From assembly GCA_009823505.1 (NCBI GenBank), contig VZQC01008895.1, positions 712,833 to 776,832 on the forward strand: a DNA stretch of 64,000 bases, in the 5' to 3' direction. The DNA is from Rhizomys pruinosus. Its lineage: Eukaryota; Chordata; Mammalia; Rodentia; Spalacidae. Of this stretch, positions 11,541-21,613 are shown one piece after another. The notes below the pieces were generated by a model that was given only the letters and a program-made list of their open reading frames with translations, searched no databases and was not told where the DNA came from. Every line of letters begins with the position of its first letter. The stretch's first letter is position 1. The position numbers and the translations under genes were made by a program.

Positions 11541-12921
11541 ATCAAATGTAGAGATGGCATTTTATAGCCCTTAATCCTATCTTCTGACTTGTATCTACAT
11601 CTCCTTTTACTAAAATATCCCCTGACCCTTAGAGTGGGAGGGATAACTATTATGTTTAGTGCTGAGCCCTAATTAGAGGGGAGGAATAGCTTTCTTGTTT
11701 AGAGCTGAGCACTAATACTTTAATGTCATTGCTGGTTGTAGGTTTGTTTTAAAAGTTCTCGGATATCTTTTTATGTAATTTTGAATGTTCATAGGTGTTC
11801 GAGAAATCTATACAGTGCCTTTTTATTTTTTCCAGGCTTCCTCCTCGCGTTTTTTTTTTAAATGTAGGTGCTTAATTTTCTCCATAATGTTTCTGTATTT
11901 CACTGGAATCTGTAGTAAAATACATTCTCTTTTCATTTATAATGTATTGAATTTTCTCTTTCTCTTGNGGGAAGGGGAAGGGAAGGGAAGGGAAGAGGAA
12001 GGGAAGGGGAAGGGGAAGGGAAGGGAAGGGAAGGAAGAATCCTTTTTACTGGGAAGATCACAGAAGATACTTGCTAGTAACTCACTGGGAACCAGCTGGA
12101 AACTACGTAATCTACCAGAAGTTTCCTGTGAGTTTCTCAATAGGTGTGAGCTCCACTATATTTTTCTAATACCAGCTCAACATCCCAGCAACTAGAAGCC
12201 AGGAAGCTCAACAAAACCTAAAACGTGTCCTACTTCTGTTGGAGTGATCTTTTAGCTTCCTTCCTAGCAGGGGTTAGCATAATGTTAGTTGACAACACAG
12301 AAAAATCTTCAATATCCAACTCTAGTATCATATGCAGGTTGATAATGAACAGACTTAGAGCTAAGGACAGCAACTTGATATCGGGCACCATTTGCACCAT
12401 TCATCCCTTTGAATATTTAATTTCTGTGTGGATCCTCCCATGTACATTTGAACACCCAGGCTATGAAACATGTTTTCACCTTACAACACATAGATACCTT
12501 TTGTATGAGTGGAGACAGTAGTATAATTGGCCATATTATTTGCTCCTCAAATTTAGAGCTCCACTAACTAGTAATCTCAAATACAGAATTCTGTAGACAA
12601 TAGTAATGGAAAAAAAAAGTAGTCATTTGCATATTCAAATAATGCATGTGTTATAACAAGCAAAGAAAAATACACAAATAGTCCCCATCTCTGTGAGCAG
12701 AAGGCTAGAGGTGACATCTGTGAGGTGTTCTTTCCATTACGTATTCAATATCTGCTTGCCCCTCAGCTAGTGATTTTTACCTGGTAGAGTGAGCAAAAAT
12801 TCATTCTTGTTATCTCTTGACATCTCTGCTTTACTTTCTTTGTTCTGGGTTTCCATAGCCTCTATCATAGGGATTGGGCATAGTAAGAAGAAGCATCTTG
12901 AGAAGAATCCAGAGACACCAT
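11541..12921. other. Mostly unassigned sequence with a GGGAA-rich tract
   Basis: No gene is recognised. 11780-11960 faintly resembles antisense L1 ORF2, but too weakly to call. A 98-codon frame at 12225-12521 has no recognisable motif. The single ambiguous base of the window is the N at 11968, just before the purine repeat. Confidence 0.35.
11969..12034. repeat. (GGGAA)n purine repeat
   Basis: Imperfect tandem GGGAA/GGGGAA units on the plus strand. They make the open frames across this spot meaningless. Confidence 0.85.
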
Positions 12922-13600
12922 TTTCTTTTTTTTTTTATTGATGCTTTGTGTATTTCATACATCATTTTCCAATTCAGTTCAGGCATATTTCCCTTTCCCT
13001 TCCCCCCACCCCACCCCACCCCATCCCAGATCATGCATTCTGCCATAACTGTCCTGCATCTTTCTCTGTTTTCTTTTTCATTTTTTAGCAATAAGTGATA
13101 ATTTATGAGTACAAGCATCCTTCATGTAAAACCAATTTGCAGGCTGTTGTGCCCAAACCCACACAGCCCATGGGTCCCACCATCCAGCAGGCGGGGGGGG
13201 GGCTTGTATGTTCAATCAAGTTGATCAAATGAGTGTCCAGACAATATTGCTGTAGTTTCACCATTCACCCCTATCGCAGCCCTTACATTCTACCACACTC
13301 CCTCTTCCACAGATTGTTCCCTAGGCTTAGAAAAAAGGCACAGGTGGATGAGAAACAAAACAGTCTACTTTCTCTGGAGCTGTTGTCTTGGACTCTGGTC
13401 AATTCTGGCTGTTTCCTTTCATGGGCTGACAGTTTGTCCAGGAATAACTTTTCGATCCTACTAATGAAGCACAAGCAATTAGATATATAGGTATTTAAAC
13501 GGTACTAATAGTTATGGTAGGTTACTTTGGTATAGACACATATGTTTGGATGGTATGTTAATCCATGAATTACATTTTTTCCTATTAAATATGACAGGGT
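12922..13600 (-). mobile_element. Y retroelement, copy 2, antisense
   Basis: The T-run at 12926-12936 is the complement of its A-tail. The complement of 'catgatctggg' and the G-rich tract follow, then the body, then the complement of 'gtcagcccatga' near 13420. The part matching 6593-6745 ends near 13595. The homologous upstream block contains 'gtctataccaaa'. The sequence to about 13830 may also belong to the element, where an 82-codon minus-strand frame (13505-13753) is open but unrecognised. Confidence 0.75.
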
Positions 13601-14287
13601 CTTACTGGTGATGCTATACTCTTTGACCACATTGCTGTGCAGCACCACTTCTCCAAGGTGATCAGGATCAGTCACTCCAAGCTGTGGAGGAACTCCCTTT
13701 CTTGCTGCTGGCACAATGGTGTAAGGAGCCTCAAAGGCAGATGGCAGCCACAACTTTCAGATCAACAAAACTACCATTGCATGCTTTTGTGGAATTATTC
13801 TTCTCTAGGTTACGAGGACCTCTAAAACAGCAGAACTTAATGATGCCAAAGTGAGAAGAAAAAATAGTTTAAGTGGCTTATTGGGGTATCTAAAAATGGA
13901 GGAGTCTAGCCCAAACCTGCTTGTGGGTTCATTAGTGTTTTTATATAGCTGGGCTGTAAGGAAGAGGCCTTTATAACAGATGTTCCATATCTTGTAAGCC
14001 AGTAGCCTAGTTTTCAGGACGTCATATCCTTACTGATGGTGTGCCTATGTCTTCGATGAAGTCATTTTGGCTTTCTGTTAATCCAGCCACTACCAGATGA
14101 CCAAGTAAATAGTGACATTACTTGCTTCCATGGGCATACACTTATTTGTTCACTTTCCTATAAACTGAATTCCTTTGTTACAAGAAATTCTATCTGGAAC
14201 ACAGCAACAATGGATAAGATATTCTGTGTATTCATGCATGATAGTTATGGTGGAGTAATCAAGGATAGAAAAAGTATGTTCCTGTCT
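13601..14287. other. Unassigned; left part may be upstream Y sequence
   Basis: No repeat or gene is recognised with confidence. 13601-13830 directly continues Y copy 2 on the minus strand and has near-coding composition, but no protein family comes to mind. Confidence 0.3.
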
Positions 14288-14303
14288 AAAATATACATCT
14301 ATT

Positions 14304-14546
14304 GGGGCTGGAGAGATAGCCTAGTGGTTAAGAGCACCGACTGCTCTTGCAGAGGACCCAGGCTCGATCTCCAGCACCCACATGGTGGCTGAGAACAGTC
14401 TGTAACTCCAATTCCAGGAGAACTCCAGTTCCAGAGGAATCCGAGACACTCGTTTGACCTCCGAGGCATTGCACAACATGGGTGCACAAACCTACATGCA
14501 GACAGTACATTCATATACATACAAAAATAAATAAAATTAAAAAAAT
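14304..14546 (+). mobile_element. B2 SINE with 16-bp target-site duplication
   Basis: Full-length B2 from 'ggggctggagagatagcc' to an AAATAAA-rich tail. It is flanked by 'aaaatatacatctatt' (14288-14303) and 'aaaatatatgtctatt' (14547-14562), two transitions apart. The body has the doubled 'aactcca' motif typical of the copies in this genome. Confidence 0.95.
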
Positions 14547-14562
14547 AAAATATATGTCTATT

Positions 14563-15799
14563 TTAATGAGGGCACACATTTGCCTCCTGTATTAAGTGTC
14601 AGGCCCAATAATTAGTCTGATCTGGCACTTAGTGTCAGCTGACCCTTCTGTGGAGTGGTCCCTATCAGGGGCTCAACTGTGGAGTCTACTGCAGCAAAAT
14701 TAGGCACTCAGTACTTTCCAAATCAGCTTTCCTAAAAGAACAGCCATACCACTTGGCCCATGTATAGATTCTATTCCTGCTATTTTGTTCATCCTCCATG
14801 AGCAATCACTTCAGTGGCTGGAGAAAGAATATAACTGATCTATAAAGAGAATGCTTCTTGTGTAGAAGCTTGAGTATTAAATTTCTTTGTAACAGATGTA
14901 GTATGAGGGGCATCACAAGAGACATAACTGCCTCCAAAGTCTGTGTCCATTCTGAGGTTATCCACATGCTTCCTCCATGTAATACTTTCTTACTGAACTT
15001 ATAATTATGTTCCCTTCAGAAACATCCTGTCTAGCTAAACACTTCACAGATGCCTGATAATTGGTATTGAACTAAACTTGGAATCCACTTCTCACTCCAG
15101 ACAAGTAGAAAATCAAGTTTTCTGCTCAAAGTTTCAGCTAACGGGAAGACGGTCCTCGGACACGTTCCCCAAGGGTTTATCCCTCTATGGATCTGTAGTG
15201 CTACAACTGTCTTCTTTGCAGGAGCATATCATGAGACTCATCTGTAATCTAGGGATTCAGAATTGTTTATTCCTCTATCACTTGGTCGTAAAATACTCCC
15301 TACAAGACCACAGGTATGGACTATGGGATAGAAGGCAACAGAGCAGGAATCAGTCCTGGAAGGGTAGTAACTAGTCTTCATTCACTTGTACCTTCTGCAC
15401 CTGCCTAAGCTATGATATTGTATACCTAACATTGGTTAGACATATCTAGTTCCTGGTGAGAATATTGGATCATCTGATAACTGATGTCCCATAAAATTAA
15501 GCATTTAATCTCTACCGAGGCACAACAGCAAACTAGATGTTATTGGACTCTGGGGAGAGGGGGAAGAAGGAGATGTAGAGAGGGAGATAATAGGACACAG
15601 GCTCTATCAAGGGGGAAATGGAAAAACTGGGAGGGCACTGTAACAGCAGATAGGGAAGTGTGGGTAATACAGAGTGAGAATAGAGAGATAAATGCTGCTA
15701 AAGATTTCTGAAAAAACAAAATAACAAAATAGAGAATCATATTTTTAGAAGCCTACCTATTTTTTTGGTTAGAGTCAGTTGCTCTTAACAAACCTCAGA
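14563..15799. other. Unassigned sequence, no gene recognised
   Basis: About 1.2 kb of moderately AT-rich DNA. Open frames at 15078-15374 (98 codons) and 15484-15711 have no recognisable motif. 15550-15680 is purine-rich. It may include decayed LTR-retroelement sequence, but I cannot support a call. Confidence 0.3.
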
Positions 15800-15875
15800 A
15801 AAGGCAACCTCAACTGAGAAATGGTCTTTATCGGATTGCCTTGGGTGCTTGTCTATGGGACATTTTCTTCTTTTT
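15800..15875 (+). mobile_element. Short rodent LTR-like fragment
   Basis: 'caacctcaactgagaaatg', then a stretch ending 'gggacattttctt', matches the inner part of a common rodent repeat that begins TGTRATGGCTAA. Only about 70 bp remain. Confidence 0.5.
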
Positions 15876-16990
15876 CTCCTTTTTAATTCAATTTTTTTGT
15901 AATTTTCATACAGTATAATTTGATGGCATTTATATCCTCTGTCCTATCTGCAGCTCTCCTTATTGCTACTGTCCAATTTAATGTGTTCCCAAAAATGGGC
16001 CCATCCATTGGGGTCTGGTTAACCTACAAAATCTCATGATAGAAAAAGACTGTCTTTGCCTTTGCAACGTCCTTGTTGATACAACTTCCTAGGTGGCACT
16101 GGAACTTCTTACTCACTTCCTCAGGTCTTTGCTGGATTTTTTTTCTAGTTTGAACTTGCATGGGACTGGTGCATGCTGTTGCCATCTCTGTGAGTTCATT
16201 TGAGTAACTGGCCAGCTGTCTGGAAAATTGTTTCCTGTGGTCATCCACCATCTTTGGCTCTTAGAGTCTTTCTACATACTCGTCAACAGTGATCCCCGTG
16301 CCTTGGGGTCAGGAGTTTGATATAGGTATAATATTCAGAGACAAGTGCTCTGCACGGGTTTCTGTGTTGATCACCATCTGTTGCATAAGAAAATTTCTCT
16401 GGTGAGAGCTATGTATCAATCTATGGTCATAACAATAACTCATTAGGAATCAGTTTAATATGATAACGATTTAGTAGAAAATTGATATTAGGTTCTCCCA
16501 TATATCTATGACCTGTCTAGCTTCAGGCTCCTAAGCTTGACATAAATACCAGCTATGGGCTCCATCCTAAGAATTGAACCTTAAATCTGATTAAAGAGTG
16601 CTTGGTTATTCCCATAATAGTAGTGCAACTATTGCACAGGTAGGTATATCTTGCCAGGCCAGTTGCTATTGTAGTTTGTAGTATTCATAGCTGGGTAAGG
16701 TTGATTATTTTTTCTCTTCTGGTAGTTTGAACAGCACCTTCCAGCACTATCAATGCTTCTAGCCAGTATAGATGATGCTCTGAGTCAGAACCAGCTTGAT
16801 TTCTCAGTTGTTCTATGGCTCATGTATCTATTATCACCAGCAATATCATCCACTTCTCATGAGAAACCAAGGACAGGAGCAATGGCCAGTATTTTTTGAA
16901 GGTCTGTGCAACGCCTGGTCAACAGCTTCTAGAGAGGGAGTCCATTCCTGGCATTGATAATCTTATTTTCATTAGCATCTGTTGTCTAGA
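15876..16990. mobile_element. Unnamed rodent interspersed repeat X, copy 2
   Basis: This longer copy matches 2430-3385 in several ordered blocks, including 'gtgatccc', 'atcaccatctgttgcat', 'gacctgtcta' and 'taaagagtgcttggtta'. The left end begins with T-rich sequence that could be the complement of an A-tail, which would put the element on the minus strand. It ends near the twin-primed L1. No ORF with a recognisable domain is present. Confidence 0.55.
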
Positions 16991-17049
16991 AAAGCCTATG
17001 ACCCCTATTATAGCATAACTCTTTTTAATCTCTTTTTGTGATGTGTATG

Positions 17050-17514
17050 ATGTACTTCGTAACTTATTTAGCAAGTCTTTTCTACACCCTATATCTTGCA
17101 GGTTACTACCAACCTTTTCTTCTATCATTTTCAGAGTTTCAGGTTTCACATTGAGGTCTTTGATCCATTTTGAGTTGATTTTTGTATTTGGTGAGAGGTA
17201 GGGGTTTAGTTTTATTCTTCTACAAGTGGTGATCCAGTTATGCCAAGACCATTTGCTGAAGATGCTGTCTTTCCTCCATTGAGTCCTCTTGGCCCCTTTG
17301 TTGAATATGAGGTGGTTGAAATTGGATGTGCTCAGCTTCGGATCCTCAGTTTCATTCCCTTGACTTATGGGTCTGTTTTTGTGCCAGCACCAGGCTGTTT
17401 TTATGACTATAGCCCTGTAATATAGTTTGAAGTTTGGTATGGTAATGCCTCTGTATTGTTCTTTCTACTCAGGGTTTCTTTGGCTATCCAGGGTCTGGGG
17501 TCTTTTGTTTCAAA
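17050..17514 (-). mobile_element. L1 ORF2, inverted 5' segment of a twin-primed insertion
   Basis: The minus strand encodes a middle part of ORF2, including MKPETLKMIEEKVGSNLQDI and, upstream, the region around 'FNKGAK'. At 17514/17515 the orientation flips and the plus strand resumes at exactly the next ORF2 segment (Q-Q-L-H/N-Q-T-A-A region). An inverted upstream piece followed by the direct downstream piece is what twin priming produces. The small frames at 16919-17149 and 17240-17425 come from this and flanking sequence. Confidence 0.8.
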
Positions 17515-18429
17515 ATCAGTCAACAGCTGCACAAAAAATAAAGTCTAAAATTGACAAATAGGACCTTATTAAACTCAACAGCTTCTTTAGGGCAAAAGAA
17601 ACAATCAAAGAAGTGAAGAGAAAACCCACAGAGTGGGAGGAAAGCTTCACCAGTGATATATCTGACAGAGCATTAACATCCAGAGTATATAAACTATTCA
17701 CAAAACAAAGGAGGAAGAAAACAAATGACCCATGTAAAAGATGGAGTAAAGTTGGGCTGGAGAGATGGCTTAGCAGTTAAGAGCACCGACTGCTCTTGCA
17801 GAGGACCCAGGTTCAATCCCCAACACCCACATGGCGGGAAAGGACCAAAAAAAAAAAGTGTTCAACACTCCTAATAATTAAGGAAATGCAAATTAAATCT
17901 ACCTTTTATCTTATTCTGGTAAGACTAGCTATGATCAAACAAAGAATACCAAATGCTGGAGAGGTTGTGGGGAAAGGGGAACACGTGTGCACTGCTGGTG
18001 GGAGTGCAAACTCATGTAACCCCTATGGAAAGCAGTGTGGAGAACCCCTAAAAGACTCAAAATGAGCCTACACATGACCCAGTCATACCATTCCTGGATA
18101 TATACGCACAAGACTCATCCTACCACAGAGATACATGGACATCTATGGCAGCTCTCTTCATAATAGCCAAGAGCTGGAAACAACACGTGTCCCTCAACTG
18201 ACGAGTGGATAGAAAAAATGTGGTACATCTACAGAATGGAATTCTACGGAGCAGTAAAGAAAGATATCATGAACTTTTCAGGTAAATGGATAGAACTAGA
18301 AACCATTATGCTAAGTGAAGTATCATAGTACCAGAAAAACGAACAACATATGGTGTCCCTCATTTGTGGATGCTAGCACCAATTCTCTCTTTAGAAGGCA
18401 AACTAAATAATTCCTGTTTATTTATTTGT
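17515..18429 (+). mobile_element. L1 3' end of ORF2 and 3' UTR, direct part of twin-primed insertion
   Basis: It begins in the 'acagctgcacaaaaaataaa' segment and encodes the [13 protein letters not shown] and KPTEWEE regions. The zinc-knuckle region (17950-18030) and the end of ORF2 near 18340 follow. A truncated B2 sits at 17754-17857. A B2 in opposite orientation interrupts the 3' UTR at 18430. Frame breaks mark it as dead. Confidence 0.82.
17754..17857 (+). mobile_element. Truncated B2 SINE (head only) with A-tail
   Basis: It starts 'gggctggagagatggct' and stops after 'cccacatggcgggaa', with an A-run at 17847-17857. The second half of B2 is missing, so the tail follows the head directly. 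It lies inside L1 ORF2, whose sequence resumes with 'gtgttcaacactcct'. Confidence 0.88.
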
Positions 18430-18671
18430 GTTTTTTTATTTTATTTATTTTTGTATGTGTATGAGTGTACTGTCTGCATGTAGGTTTGTGCGCCTGTGTC
18501 ATGCAATGCCGCAGAGGTCAGAAGAGGGTCTTGGATTCCCCTGGAACTGGAGTTCTCCTGGAATTGGAGTTACAGATGGTTCTTAGCCACCATGTGGGTG
18601 CTGGGGATCGAACCCGGGTTCTCTGCAAGAGCAGTTGGTGCTCTTAACCGCTAGGCTATCTCTCCAGCCCC
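18430..18671 (-). mobile_element. B2 SINE, antisense, with 11-bp target-site duplication
   Basis: T-rich tail at the left, complement of the B-box at 'ggggatcgaacccggg', and 'ctatctctccagccc' at the right end. It is flanked by 'tatttatttgt' at 18419-18429 and 18672-18682. Confidence 0.93.
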
Positions 18672-18839
18672 TATTTATTTGTTTTTTAGTAAATATAATA
18701 CCTAATGTTACTCATCAACTTGCTATGTAATGTAGAAAAGTAAAGTAAAATTTTTTCTTTAAAAAATATTATTCTCCATAATAAAAAATATGTTGGAAAA
18801 ACCTTATATACTGGCAGGTTTCTATATAGCTTTCTGTGT

Positions 18840-19003
18840 GCTTCACTTCCTGTCTCTGGATTCCTGCTCTTTTTAAGTTCCTGACTTGGTTTCCCTCAGT
18901 GATGGACTATCATTTTGAAGAATAAAATGAAATAAGACTTCTTCCCCATGGCAGTTTTGGTCACAGCAATTTATCACAGCAATATGAAGCTAACTCTGAC
19001 ACA
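18840..19003 (+). mobile_element. 3' part of a rodent LTR-like repeat
   Basis: 'cctcagtgatggac', 'gaataaaatgaaataagact', 'ttttggtcacagca' and a terminal 'aactctgacaca' match the 3' end of the common rodent TG...CA element. The 5' part is missing. Confidence 0.6.
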
Positions 19004-20478
19004 TACTCAAATGCACTGTGTGTAGAGGGGAGCGTAGGTGTGGGTGTGGTCTGGGTGACCAGGCAAGGGAAAGTTTCCTTCATATTGTTGGTCAAGTAAT
19101 CCAAGAGACTCCCAAAGGACTATAAGCTATCATTATACCCCTTGGTTGTCTACCATAACTTGAAAATAAGATCTTGTTATTGACTTCATCACACACTTCA
19201 GACATAGGACTTAGAGAAATCAAGGTGGAACTGACCGAGATGCCACCTTCCTAGAAACTAGTTCCCAGAGTATCAGAAGGTTTATTTGATCTCTCAAGGT
19301 AGAAAAACAATGAACAGTTCTACTCAGCTGAAAATTCTATGCAGTACAACAATGACCACCCCAACAAAATATCACTAATTGTGCAATAGTGGCACTTTTA
19401 TCTTGTGTATAGCCAACAATAGTGTAATTGGACTTGGATTCTGATTAGTAAGAGAATATTCATTCTTACTACTGTGGACTTAGCCAAATACACAAGTTTG
19501 GAGATGTTACAGTCTATAAAGTAGAACAGTTTACTGTCAGTTTTCTAAAAGCATACAAATTTTAAACTAAATTCTGAATACTTATTCTTATAGCCACAGA
19601 TGACTGTAGCTCTCAACATTCATCAAAAGCTTCCAATGTGACAGATGGAAACTATTATAAAGTTCCACAACTAGTCAAAATCCGGAAAGTAAGTGATCAT
19701 ATGATGGCCAGCCTCCAGTGATGCATCTACAATGCAACCTTGACACCTGTGGCTCGAGGAGTAGCACAGAAGAGGGAGTAGAAAGACTGGAAGAGCCAGA
19801 GGACTAGGATACCTTGTGCTGGGATCTCTAGATATGACAAAGAAGCGGTGCCCAAGAAATCTCAACGATAAGGTTTCCTAAGCAAGAACTCCATGATGAC
19901 ATTAGTTGACTTACCAATGTAGATGGGAGGAGTCTGACACAGCCCCACCTGTACATGAGGAGCTGCAGGCAATCATTGGCTGATGAGGGAGGGAGAACTA
20001 ATTTTTTTTCAGGGATGAGATCCTCAATAGGTTATCTAATCCCAAGTGGACAGCCCTACACACATGTATACATGAACACCACTAAATGGACTTCAGTGGA
20101 TGAGACATATGTGTGTGCACATGTGTGTAACATTAATAATCAAAGAAAAGGTCACAAAAGTGAGCAAGAGTGAAGGGAATGTGAAAAGAGTTGGAGGGGT
20201 GGAGGGAAGGGTGAAATGATGTAAATATTCATTCTCAAAAAATTTAAAAACAAAAGCAAAGTGTTAGGAAAAATATTTAATAGTTAACAAAATAAGAGGA
20301 TGTATATTTGCTCTAAATTTAAAAAGTTCCATGTGACGATCAATTAGTTATTGTTAGAAGATCAATAATGCTTTCCTAGTGGCCATAAAGATTTCAAGTA
20401 CCACTGAATCTGCAACATTATCAGACCCAAGTATTAGAGCAGCCTCTGTAATGCTGTCTGGACTTGCTGAAGAAACGA
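19004..20478. other. Unique-looking sequence, nothing recognised
   Basis: About 1.5 kb with no SINE or LINE signature that I can name and no supported coding frame. It has medium base composition and scattered short TG repeats near 20060-20130. Confidence 0.4.
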
Positions 20479-20836
20479 CTATAGATGCCAACCCAGATTA
20501 CTATACCCAGCAAAAATGTCCATTATAGTTGAAGGAGAAAGAAAAATATTGCATGACATAACAAGATGAAAGATTACATGTCCGGAAAACCAAACCTTCA
20601 GAAAATACTCAAAGCAATTCAAAGGACAGAGGAAAGGAGTGACTATCCCCAAACAGTGAGAGAGAGAAATTAATAAAAGTATATCCAGGAAAATACATAC
20701 CTAGATCAAAATGCAAACAGAAAATAAGGTGAAGAGACGCAACACACATCTCTCAATAATCTTAAATATTGATGGTCTAAACTCCCCAATCAAAAGACAT
20801 ACATAGACTGGGAGAATATATTAGAAAACAGAATCC
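20479..20836 (+). mobile_element. L1 fragment spanning ORF1 end and ORF2 start
   Basis: It starts at 'gatgccaacccagattacta', in the C-terminal third of ORF1, passes the ORF1 stop near 20672 and enters ORF2 (the NGLNSPIKRH motif region near 20775). It is interrupted by a B1 at 20841. After the B1 the next L1 5' UTR begins instead of more ORF2, so this copy is truncated at about 20836. Confidence 0.82.
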
Positions 20837-20840
20837 ATTG

Positions 20841-20988
20841 AGCCAGGCGTGGTGGTGCATGCCTTTAATCCTAGCACTCGGGAGGCAGAGGCAGGCGGAT
20901 CTTTGTGAGTTCAAGGCCAGCCTGGTCTACAGAGTGAGTTCCAGGACAGCTGGGGCTACAAGGAGACCCTGTCTCAAAAAGACCGAAA

Positions 20989-21058
<70 letters not shown>
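20841..21058 (+). mobile_element. B1 SINE with expanded GAAA tail
   Basis: Full B1 from 'agccaggcgtggtggtgcat' to 'gagaccctgtctcaaaaaga'. The tail has become about 18 GAAA units (20988-21062). The direct repeat 'gaaaacagaatcc' flanks it at 20824-20836 and 21059-21071. It separates an L1 fragment from the 5' end of the next L1. Confidence 0.94.
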
Positions 21059-21060
<2 letters not shown>

Positions 21061-21062
21061 AA
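20988..21062. repeat. (GAAA)n microsatellite in B1 tail
   Basis: Nearly pure GAAA units derived from the B1 A-tail. The lysine/glutamate-rich and FLSFF-rich open frames here are artefacts of it. Confidence 0.95.
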
Positions 21063-21072
21063 ACAGAATCCG

Positions 21073-21235
21073 GAGTGCACAGAGGTTAGATGGGGATTTC
21101 CCAGGACCACCTGAAGCACAGGTAGGAGCTGGGCGCTTCAGCCAGGTGTATTGTTTGGTTTGATTCAATCCTCTTGTGTGGCTGTGGAGGCAACTAGCTA
21201 GTATAAAAGGTGGGCCTGTTGCCATTGTGAGACTT
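21073..21235 (+). promoter_or_regulatory. L1 promoter monomer (short form), 5' end of second L1
   Basis: This 163-bp unit opens 'gagtgcacagag' and is homologous to the units at 23938-24432. It keeps the 'aggaccacctgaagcacagg' block and the TATA block but has only one degenerate copy of the 24-bp inner repeat found there. The next, partial unit starts at 21236 and leads into the non-monomeric 5' UTR near 21285. Tandem promoter monomers are known for mouse L1, but this sequence is not one of the mouse types I know. Confidence 0.8.
21202..21210 (+). promoter_or_regulatory. TATA-box-like element in L1 monomer
   Basis: TATAAAAGG, 34 bp before the start of the next unit (21236). The identical motif at the same spacing occurs in both complete units of the next L1. 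Confidence 0.65.
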
Positions 21236-21613
21236 GCGTGCACAGAGCTTAGATTGGGGATTTCCTAGGACCACCTGAAGCACAGAGTACCAGGGCCTGG
21301 GCTAAACAGATATAACCCCCACCCCCACTCCCGGCTGCCAACTGGAATTGCCCAGGGAGTGTCCAAGTGGATTCTTTGGAGAGCCTTCAGAACAGAAAGG
21401 GAAGAGTGAGTTAAACTTCCAATAGAAAGCCTAAAACTTAGACAAGTCAACACTCTACAAGCAAGGAGAAAAACTAATCAATCAAACAGACATTGAAGGC
21501 ATCTGAAGGAGGCAAGCAAAGCAAGCCTTCAACACAGTGAAGAGGCATTTGGGAGTCTCATTGGAATACAGGCAAAGAGAAACCCACATGCCAGGGACAT
21601 AACAAAGGGACAA
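21236..21613 (+). mobile_element. Second L1: partial monomer and non-monomeric 5' UTR
   Basis: A partial monomer (21236-21283) is followed by a C-rich stretch near 21315-21335 and a 5' UTR segment shared with 24434-24757, for example 'ccttcagaacagaaaggga'. The region 21430-21570 has no counterpart in the third L1, so the two 5' UTRs differ by an indel. Confidence 0.78.

Noticed and set aside
11968..11968. Single N as a sign of a structural gap
   Set aside because: One ambiguous base next to a GGGAA repeat is most simply a sequencing uncertainty.
14304..14400. tRNA gene, from A- and B-box-like sequence
   Set aside because: The boxes belong to the tRNA-derived head of B2. No cloverleaf or anticodon arm fits a functional tRNA.
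15078..15374. 98-codon open frame as a possible gene
   Set aside because: No domain, no conserved start context and no repeat-independent support. Frames of this length are expected by chance in 64 kb.
20838..21243. Lysine/glutamate-rich and FLSFF-rich frames
   Set aside because: Produced by the GAAA microsatellite in a B1 tail.
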